From Diadema setosum (taxonomy: Eukaryota > Echinodermata > Echinoidea > Diadematoida > Diadematidae): a stretch of 64,000 nt of DNA. The stretch covers positions 5,104,048 to 5,168,047 of the forward strand of contig NC_092704.1 of assembly GCF_964275005.1 (NCBI RefSeq), written 5' to 3'. The position numbers were made by a program, and so were the translations under genes. The notes under the pieces are model-generated. The model had not been told where the DNA came from. It worked only from the letters and a program-made list of their open reading frames with translations, and searched no databases. Below are positions 56,986 to 64,000 of the stretch, piece after piece (the stretch's first letter is position 1; every line of letters begins with the position of its first letter).

Positions 56986-58740
56986 TTGTGTGTAATATGA
57001 TGGAAGAATGTGTTTATTACGTCAGCGTATGTGTTTTGGCTGCGCGTGGGGAGGGATAAGCTGTTGTTGGCATATTGTAAACGTTATATTGATTATATCA
57101 GCAGCTTTGAGTTTGATGAGTTTGACGGATTTTTATGAATTCGGAGTGGTGCTTACGTGCGGGTGGATGCTGCTTTTATGCATACGGTCCATTATGTCTT
57201 ATGTATCAACATTGGGAAGTCGTTTCATCAGGAAGGAAGGTGGTATCGGTTCGGGTGTGTGTGTGTGTGTGTGTATGTGGGGGGGGGGGGTAGACATTTC
57301 GTTATTGCGAAGGTTCGTTATTCTGAAGGCTCTTTAGTCCGAAGGTTCGTTATTCGAAAGGTTCGTTATTCCGAATTTCATTTTCGGATCAACGAACCTT
57401 CGGAATAACGCCACAAGCGTTCGGATTAAACGAACCCCTTTTCATTTTCGGATTAACGAACCTCTAGGCATAGGGAATTGTGTGTTTCGGATAAATGGAC
57501 CTCCGGAAAAAAACGAACCATCGGAATAACGATCATGCAGCACCCGTGTATGTGTGTATGTGTGTGTGTGTGTGTGTGTATGAGTGTGGGTTGGTGAATG
57601 TGGGTGTGGGATGATTTAGGTTTTGGTTAATCGGGGGTTGATGGGTTGGAGAAGAAGGATAGTTATAAATGGTATGACAGATTTTGGTAGGATTTAATAT
57701 TTAGGATAGATGTAATAGATTTGTTTCGGTGGGTGGGGGGGGGGTTGGTCGGGTTTGTTATGACTGATTTCATTCTAGATTTGTACAATGTATTTGTGTC
57801 TTTTTATGCATATGCCCTTGTAAGTAAGGGATGTAGGTTTGGTACACGAAAACTGAAGACATTGTTAGTAGAGTTGATTATTCTATAATCGAGTTATCTA
57901 TGTTGAAGTGAGATTACAAACGGATTTGTTTGTGTTTTGAATTGCATTTGTTACGTTTTTTTTTTTTTTCATGTTACACCCAGAATAAGTTGATTTATGA
58001 ATGATTTGAATGAAATCAATTAATATCAAGGAAAAACCAAAGAAAAAAAAGTGTTGAGGTGATTTATTTGCATTATGAGGATTTGTTCGAGTGTTTGTTG
58101 GTGTTTGTTTACAATACGTATGTATTGGCGGTGTGCATATGACAGTTAAAGAATGGTGATATGGAAGTTGTAGTTAAGACTGAAGGAAGAATATGACTAC
58201 AGTGAAAAAATGAACAAAGACAGATAACATTTAGAGAGGGTACATCCCTCGTATGCCTTTTCTCTCGGTCTCTCTCTCCTAGCCCGCCTCACCGCTGAAA
58301 TTGACACACCCATACTATTTTGAAATCAACGCTGCTGTGAACTCTATAAATACGTGCTCATACACGTTGAAGGCATTTTCATTGCCACAGTAGTGCCTGC
58401 TGCTCAAAAAAAGTTTGTTCGCACAAACATCAAAACACAAACACAAACAGACACACGTACGCATACAGGCACACGTATACACACAAACAAATAAACCACT
58501 ACCACTCAGCCACCACACATGCACAGTTTCTACATATTGTATTATTATACCCCCCCCCCCCACACACACACACACACAGCTATACGCAAACGCATACAAA
58601 CGTCCCTTATTGTACGCACCCACAAATCATACACAGCACATGCCATGCAGCACCCAACACACACACACACCCACACATACGCATGATTAACTTACCAGTC
58701 ATACCCATCTCACCAAAGCATAACACCGGAGCAACCACCC
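56806..58740. other. Non-coding, microsatellite-rich interior of the composite
   Basis: Contains (GT)n at 56958-56995, 57256-57285 and 57545-57580, and (CA)n at 58560-58580 and 58660-58680. Between 57296 and 57535 the phrase CGAAGGTTCGTTATTC and its complement recur many times. No gene is supported; the Val/Cys-rich frames come from the microsatellites. Confidence 0.6.
57296..57535. repeat. GTTCGTTATTCCGAA repeat cluster
   Basis: About eight copies, in both orientations, of a 15-16 bp phrase (GGTTCGTTATTCCGAA and variants such as AACGAACCTTCGGAATAACG). Likely a small foldback element formed of short inverted units. Confidence 0.65.
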
Positions 58741-58913
58741 CAAGCCGGGGGCGACAATCTTTGACGCAACATTTTTTTTTTTTTTTTTTTTGCCATCATA
58801 AAGTAACATTGTTGCCATAGAGGTCAAAAATTGGGAACTTCACAAGCGTCAAAGATTGTCGCCAGACGACAATCTTTGACGGGGCGACAATCTTTGACGC
58901 TAACTCCGTCAAA

Positions 58914-59487
58914 GACCCCGTTTACAGTGCGGGGCCGAGTCCGGCCTCAATTGCGCGGCCGAGCCTCGCAATTTTGTCCGTTTACACTGCTAGGCTCGGC
59001 CGCGCTTTTGATTGAAACCTTTCAATATTTCGTCGTAGTGGCGCTCTGCTTGTAAACAAACGTAATTTGGTATTGTCTGGTTTTCAGACCCTTTGCCAAA
59101 TGAATTCCGTGGCGAAGAAGTCGCCGTTCGGGCAAAGGCCTTTGCCGAAGGAAAAAATCCTTTGCAGGACAAAACCACCTTAAACTATACTAGTTTTCCA
59201 CGTTGAGGGGGTTAATATCGTGAATAGCGAAAGATACAGGCAGAGGGTTTGGAAGCCAGACTAAAATTGGCCGCGCAATTGGCCGCGCATTTGGCCCAGT
59301 TTGCGTTTACACCAAGAAGAGGCCGGGCTCGGCCGCGGCTCGGCCGCGGCCGAGACCACCTCCAGAGCGAGGCCAAATGCGAGGCCAATTTTGGCCTCGC
59401 ATTTGGCCTTTTGCGCGTTTACACTGAAGCGGGGCTGGGCTCGGCCGCGGCCGAGCCGCGGCCGAGCCTCGCACTGTAAACGGGGTC
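58914..59487. mobile_element. MITE with perfect 18-bp ends GACCCCGTTTACAGTGCG
   Basis: Perfect inverted ends, then GC-rich subterminal repeats rich in GGCCGAG/CTCGGCC and CGGCCGCG. The middle (about 59070-59250) shares the dispersed repeat found at 31005-31145, in inverted orientation. No clear target duplication was found. Confidence 0.75.
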
Positions 59488-59490
59488 ATA

Positions 59491-60360
59491 GGGTGCGTTT
59501 ATCAACTCTTTTTCTCGGCAGAAACAGGTTTTCCAAACAGCTTTGAAGGAATTTTTACGAGTTGATAAACGCAAAGCTGTTTTGAAAACCCTTTCGGAAA
59601 GCCTTTTCGAAAGCCGCAAATTTGCGGCTTTCCAAACAGGTTTCCTAAGCAGGTTTTCAGAAACCTGTTTGTAAAAGCCTTTTGAAGTTGATAAACGCAA
59701 AGCTGTTTTGAAACGGCTTTGTAGTATAAGCCAGTTCGTAATTAGCTCATGTACACATTGGTACAAATGACCTTTCTTTTTTCTCAGTTAGTTAGACACT
59801 TCACTCGTTTTCAAAGCGGCATAATGCCTATGCTTGCGTGACGTAACAATTTATGGAATTCATGTTCAAACAAAGAATTATCTCGCGTTTCGAGCAGGTG
59901 ATCAGAACACTCCATCAGTTGACAATCTAGCGGGCATCCATTTCATTGTTTTGTATTGAATGCAATAACAGCCTATTTCCTTTTATATTGCGAAATACCA
60001 TTCTTGCTGTCAGGTGGATGTGATGGCAAGCACCATTTAGATAAGGATCACATGAATAATAATTCACATCACAGATGCTTATCTCAGTGAATTTACAAAC
60101 TGAAATGCCTGTTGGTACAAATGACCTTTTTCTGCTCATGCGCAAAGTGGAATTACGAACTGGTCTATTGTACTCCAGTTACGAACAATGCACGCCTTAT
60201 GACCTCTTCTCCTCGGGTCGAATTGCGCAATGCAGCTGTGCAGTGACAGGCCAGTTATCGTGTTCGCGAAGAGTTGATAAACGCAACTATTTTGGAAGCC
60301 GTTTCTAAAGGGCTTTGGATTAAAAGCCGTTTAAACAGCGGAAAGTTGATAAACGCAGCC
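59491..60360. mobile_element. MITE with GCGTTTATCAACT ends, holding a nested MITE
   Basis: Left GGGTGCGTTTATCAACT and the inverse of GGCTGCGTTTATCAACT on the right. Several internal AGTTGATAAACGCAAAGC copies. A 440-bp TA-flanked MITE is nested at 59728-60167, leaving about 430 bp of its own. Confidence 0.75.
59728..60167. mobile_element. 440-bp TA-flanked MITE (copy 2, inverted)
   Basis: The same family, length and ends as 9381-9820, in opposite orientation (AGCCAGTTCGTAATTAGCTC at the left, CGAACTGGTC at the right). Identity looks high throughout (for example CTTATCTCAGTGAATT, GACCTTTTTCTGCTCATGCG). Confidence 0.88.
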
Positions 60361-60429
60361 AAAGATAGTCGCCCAGAGCCGGGGGCGACAATCCTTGACG
60401 GGGCGCCAATCCTTGTCGCAACACACGAC

Positions 60430-60756
60430 GCTATACTTTTTACGCACGTGCTTTATTCGTAGACTTTTCCTCGGCATTCAATACTATGCAGACTGACATT
60501 CGTCTTCGGAAGCTGCGCCACTTGCACATGAATGTACCATCTTATCTGATCTTATGGATAAAAGATTTCTTATGTAATCGGTCTCAAATTGTGAAGGTCC
60601 AAAATTGCTTTTCAGACCCTGCCATTTTAAACACAGCTGCTCCACAAGGTTGTGTTTTGTCGGCGTTTCTGTTCATTCTGTACACGACCGACTGTAAATC
60701 AGCAAGGGAAAATGTATTAATTTTGAAATATGCAGATGACACTGTCATTTTAGGAC

Positions 60757-60787
<31 letters not shown>

Positions 60788-60917
60788 TCTAGTTACCGGG
60801 CCGAGGTTGAACGTTTTACCTCTTGGTGTGACAAAAACTGTCTGCAGTTACTTAGTTGTAAATCTCACCAAAACTAAGGAGATTGTCTTTGATTTTCGGA
60901 AAATGCCCCGGCCGCGA
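60430..60917 (+). pseudogene. LINE reverse transcriptase, catalytic palm
   Basis: Reads YARALFVDFSSAFNTM (first Asp), then LNTAAPQGCVLSAFLFILYT and LKYADDTVILG, with the YADD catalytic pair. Just after it an in-frame ATG repeat (about nine ATG units, 60759-60785) adds a Met run. The frame then shifts before LTKTKEIVFDFRK. It starts after the right end of the 56654-60421 composite and is cut again at about 60918. Confidence 0.8.
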
Positions 60918-60924
60918 GTGCGCG

Positions 60925-61669
60925 TAGGGTTACCAACATTCTGCCATGCGCACGGAAGTGCTCTAACAACAATCTGCCATGCGCACGGAAGCGCGCTAAC
61001 GACAATCTGCCATGCGCACGACGATTTATGAATTTTGGCTAAGATTCTGCCATGCGCACGGAAGTGCTCTAACAACAATCTGCCATGCGCACGGAAGCGC
61101 GCTAACGACAATCTGCCATGCGCACGACGATTTATGAATTTTGGCTAAGGGCCCTTAGCCAAAATTCATAAATCGTCGTGCGCATGGCAGATTGTCGTTA
61201 GCGCGCTTCCGTGCGCATGGCAGATTGTTGTTAGAGCACTTCCGTGCGCATGGCAGAATGTTGGTAACCCTGCGCGCACTCCCACACCCTAACGACAATC
61301 TGCCATGCGCACTCCCACACTGTAACGACAATCTGCCAGGCGCAGGGAAGCGCGCTAACGACAATCTGCCATGCGCACGACGAAATATTGGTGGTACGTG
61401 CGTACAGATATTGAGATAGTAAAGAGTTACAAAATGTCTAGGGACAACTACGTCGTGCGCATGGCAGATTGTCGTTAGCGCGCTTCCCTGCGCCTGGCAG
61501 ATTGTCGTTACAGTGTGGGAGTGCGCATGGCAGATTGTCGTTAGGGTGTGGGAGTGCGCATAGGGTTAACAACATTCTGTCATGCGCACGGAAGTGCGCT
61601 AACAACAATCTGCCATGCGCACGGAAGCGCGCTAACGACAATCTGCCATGCGCACGACGACCCACAGTG
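60925..61669. repeat. Nested hairpin block of CTGCCATGCGCAC repeats
   Basis: About 36-bp units with CGACAATCTGCCATGCGCAC occur more than fifteen times in both orientations. A long palindrome is centred at about 61148 (TTGGCTAAGGGCCCTTAGCC). Another set faces it across 61380-61450. Arms carry the variants GGAAGTGCTCT and GGAAGCGCGCT in the same order. It splits the LINE. Confidence 0.85.
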
Positions 61670-61703
61670 GACAGTCAACTTTCTTGGATTGAAGAGTGCA
61701 GAT

Positions 61704-62024
61704 CTGGGGGGCGTTTCATCAACGAGTTCGTCGGAGGTTTTCACCGACGAATTTGCTATCAGCCAATCAGACGCAAGGATTTACACTGACAACTGTTAAA
61801 AGCTAATGAAATCCTTGGTCTGATTGGCTGATAGCAAATTTGTCGGTGAAATCTCCGACGAACTTGTTGATGAAACACCCCCCTGGGGGGCGTTTCATCA
61901 ACGAGTTCGTCGGAGGTTTTCACCGACAAATTTGCTATCAGCCAATCAGACGCAAGGATTTCAGTAGCTTTTAACAGTTGTCAGTGTAAATCACTGACAA
62001 AAAGTTTCATGAAACGGTCCCCTG
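61704..62024. mobile_element. Back-to-back copies of a palindromic MITE
   Basis: CTGGGGGGCGTTTCATCAAC at 61704, its complement ending at about 61884, and a second start at 61883. The far end is related (GTTTCATGAAACGGTCCCC). Inside, CAGCCAATCAGACGCAAGG occurs in both orientations. The first unit is a full hairpin and the second lacks most of its right arm. It is inserted in the LINE. Confidence 0.8.
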
Positions 62025-62032
62025 TTATCTCA

Positions 62033-62455
62033 AAAGCCCGGACTCGTATTATACTTTCTGAGAAAACTGAGATCACTACACATCGATAGAACTATTCTCA
62101 ATCTGTTCTATAAATCAGTGGTTGAAAGTATTGTTTTGTTTAACTGTGTCATCTGGTTCGGGGTTTGCAGGAAACAAGACTTCAAGAGAATGGAAGGTAT
62201 AGTGAAACAGACTAGCAAAATCACTGGGGAAAGTTACGACCTTACAAAGGAATGTACAGATCGACTCTTCAATATGGCAGGTATAGTATCATACCAAACG
62301 AGAATCACCCGCTACATGATTATTTCGAATACCTACGATCAGGTAGAAGACTACGGTCTCTGAAATGTCGTACAAATCGATATGGAGCCAGGAGACTCCT
62401 TTGTTCCATAGGCAATCAAGATGTGCGACAACAGCCGCTGATTTTTGCATAAAGT
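62033..62455 (+). pseudogene. LINE C-terminal region
   Basis: Reads FYKSVVESIVLFNCVIWFG, then RMEGIVKQTSKITGESYDL and, in another frame, NHPLHDYFEYLRSGRRLRSL and KCRTNRYGARR. Motifs of this kind close L2/Rex1-type proteins. One frameshift lies near 62300. Confidence 0.75.
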
Positions 62456-63339
62456 GAAGGATGAGCTGTATAGCTGGTTTGTGTATGAATGCAGGCGGGG
62501 GGGGGGGGGGTATTTTGTGCATTATTAAAAACACGCAAGAATTTTACGGTTTGTGATTTTTTTTTTTGAACAAAATAATTTCTAAGTGAAATAAGATTAT
62601 GTTTTTTTTTTTAAGAATTTGGGTTGGATGTATATTTTGTTATGAAATTACCCGATGAGTTTATTTTGTGTCTATAAAAAATAAACATGGTTTTCATGGT
62701 ATTTGAAATGAAGTATTAACAGAAATGTATTTTCTTTATTGGAAATATCCCGTGATCTCTCACAGTATATTGGAAAATATTTGATTCATAACGATGTAAA
62801 TGTATGTATGGATTTTTTTTTTCTGTATGTTAATGTGCAATAGTTGTTTGACTGAGCACATCAGGCGTGTCAGGGCATCAGTGAAAGGAAGCAGATTTTA
62901 GTTGTATGGGGGGGGGGGGGGGTAAGGAATACGTGCAAAATGACTGTGTTATAACTTATGGTTTATGATCTTGTGGTGTCTGTATAAAGTAAGGTGTTTT
63001 AGAATTTGTGGTTATAAAATTATATACCTTTTGCAGCAATTGACTCTTTCATAGTTTTCTGTGTATGTACACAAATATATTTATATTTCCCCTCTCTGCA
63101 CGTTCAACACATTATGATAGTCTGTGTTGCTATGTACGTTTAGTTCCCTGTATTTTTCTAGTATTCATTTGGTGTTTTATATGCAATGTAATTTGTTATT
63201 TATCTGTTGTCAATATGTGTTTATGAATGTGTGACAAAACCAAATTTCCATGCCATGTTTTTATACGTAATTTGGACAATAAAGAAACAAGGAAAAGTAG
63301 AAATTACGGGGTGCGTAATATATGTCCCCGCCGGAAGTA
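62456..63339. other. Probable LINE 3' UTR and flank
   Basis: Non-coding with poly-G (62497-62510, 62910-62922) and poly-T runs. ACAATAAAGAAAC near 63277-63289 could be the LINE poly(A) signal and 3' end. Confidence 0.5.
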
Positions 63340-63960
63340 GCATTTTGTAGCCAATGTACAATATAGATCAAAAATCAAGGTCAAAGGTCAAAGAAGTCAA
63401 AAGTCAAAATTCTGTTTAGAAGTTTTGAAGCCCTCACCTAGTGCCATCACACTGTCATAAAGCAAACGGAATCGAAATCGGGTTACAAATGGCGGAGTAG
63501 CATTTTGTAGCAAAATGTACAATACAGGTCAAAAATCAAGGTCAAAGAAGTCAAAGGTCAAAATTCTGTGTAGAAGTTTTGAAGCCCTCACCTAGTGCCA
63601 TCACATAAAGCAAACGGAATCGAAATCGGGTTAGAAATGGCGAAGGAGTAGCATTTTGTAGCAAAATGTACAATATAGGTAAAAAATCAAGGTCAAAGTC
63701 AAAGAAGTCAGAGGTCAAAATTATGTGAAGAAGTTTTGAAGCCCTCACCTAGTGCCATCACATAAAGCAAACGGAATCGAAATCGGGTTAGAACTGGTGA
63801 AGGAATACAGGTAGCATTTTGTAGCAAAATGTATAATATAGGTCAAAGGTCAAGGTCACAACTGAAATTCTGTGTAGAAGTTTCAAAGCTCCCATGTAGT
63901 GCTATCATATAAAGCAAACAGAATCAAAATTGGCTCATAAATGACAGAGAAGTAGCAAAT
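63340..63960. repeat. Tandem repeat, about 155-bp period, four units
   Basis: GTAGCATTTTGTAGCAAAAT followed by GTACAATATAGGTC, AAGGTCAAAG and CCCTCACCTAGTGCCATCAC recurs at about 63340, 63490, 63647 and 63805. It ends in CA-rich DNA at the window edge and may go on. Non-coding. Confidence 0.88.
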
Positions 63961-64000
63961 TGAAAATTTTGATCACACACGGACGCACACGCGCGCACAC

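Larger units (their letters stand above)
56654..60421. mobile_element. Composite element bounded by TTGCGACAAGGATTG ends
   Basis: TTGCGACAAGGATTG at 56654 and its complement at 60407-60421 bound 3768 bp inserted in the LINE. Near both ends and at 58745-58910 lie clusters of GACAATCTTTGACG in alternating orientation, forming hairpins (for example CGTCAAAGATTGTCG next to CGACAATCTTTGACG). Between clusters are GT/CA-rich, non-coding DNA (56.8-58.74 kb) and two more MITEs (58914-59487, 59491-60360). No transposase, no target duplication found. The element class is not recognised. Confidence 0.6.
56531..63290 (+). mobile_element. Jockey-superfamily LINE (L2/Rex1-like) cut by palindromic elements
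   Basis: Fragments of one LINE lie in order on the plus strand: 56541-56653 (SHLIDKFQFAYQPKKSVNDA, reverse transcriptase fingers), 60430-60917 (catalytic palm) and 62033-62455 (C-terminal region), followed by a UTR-like tail to about 63290. Between them sit a 3.8-kb palindrome-bounded composite, a 0.75-kb nested hairpin block and a 0.3-kb MITE. Protein similarity picks up across each insertion, so these are insertions in one copy. The 5' part is missing. The copy is dead. Confidence 0.75.

Noticed and set aside
58415-58690. His/Thr-rich frames around 58.4-58.7 kb and Val/Cys-rich frames near 57.0-57.4 kb
   Set aside because: They are products of CA and GT microsatellites.
59249-59546. Arg/Gly/Pro-rich frames around 59.3 kb
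   Set aside because: They come from GC-rich subterminal repeats (GGCCGAG) of a MITE.

Overview
This window is eukaryotic genomic DNA from an animal, most likely a marine invertebrate deuterostome such as a sea urchin or another echinoderm. The species is an inference. The pointers are C2H2 zinc-finger genes with introns, a Mag/SURL-like LTR element, a foldback element built like the sea urchin TU family, a DIRS element, R2-type and Jockey-type LINEs, and very many short inverted-repeat elements. Nothing bacterial or plasmid-like is present, and I recognise no rRNA or complete tRNA gene.

Host genes: every host coding piece I can support lies on the minus strand and belongs to C2H2 zinc-finger genes. 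There are five terminal zinc-finger exons, at 2147-3891, 5148-5932, 16406-18462, 31292-31551 (decayed) and 32527-32984. Each starts right after an AG acceptor and reads two bases before its first full codon, so all five are in the same phase. Only one candidate 5' coding exon is visible (34410-34546). It ends in a donor of the matching phase. The cluster is therefore either a set of tandem duplicate genes whose 5' exons are unrecognised, or one locus with alternative zinc-finger ends. The two large exons (580 and 684 residues) are paralogues built from pairs of fingers: an unusual C-x2-C-x11-H-x3-H finger followed by a canonical one.

Layout. 0-8.4 kb: two zinc-finger exons, decayed extra finger modules, TTAA-flanked MITEs and tandem repeats. 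8.4-15.4 kb: an R2-superfamily LINE on the minus strand, split by a 1.9-kb pogo-like composite that itself carries two MITEs and a 255-bp tandem repeat, and by a 1.6-kb LTR-like insertion. 16.4-18.5 kb: the largest zinc-finger exon. 20.9-24.8 kb: a DIRS fossil. 25.1-30.3 kb: a possible 5.2-kb TA-flanked DNA transposon with subterminal CGTTAC repeats, a 70-bp satellite and a short Walker A reading frame. 31-34.6 kb: two small zinc-finger exons, the 5' exon and two MITEs. 34.8-36.1 kb: a CR1-like LINE fragment. 39.0-43.4 kb: a foldback element with about 0.9-kb inverted arms capped by 16-bp tandem repeats. 44.4-47.5 kb: an old LINE. 47.7-54.8 kb: a young Ty3/gypsy element with a hAT-type element in its leader. 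55.4-56.4 kb: a Harbinger-like MITE. 56.5-63.3 kb: a LINE cut apart by several palindromic elements. 63.3 kb to the end: a tandem repeat of about 155 bp.

In short, a minus-strand zinc-finger gene cluster has been heavily colonised by transposable elements. Insertions have split coding modules, and one appears to have supplied the C-terminus of a zinc-finger protein. Intron phases and boundaries were read by eye. No transcript, database or alignment evidence was available.
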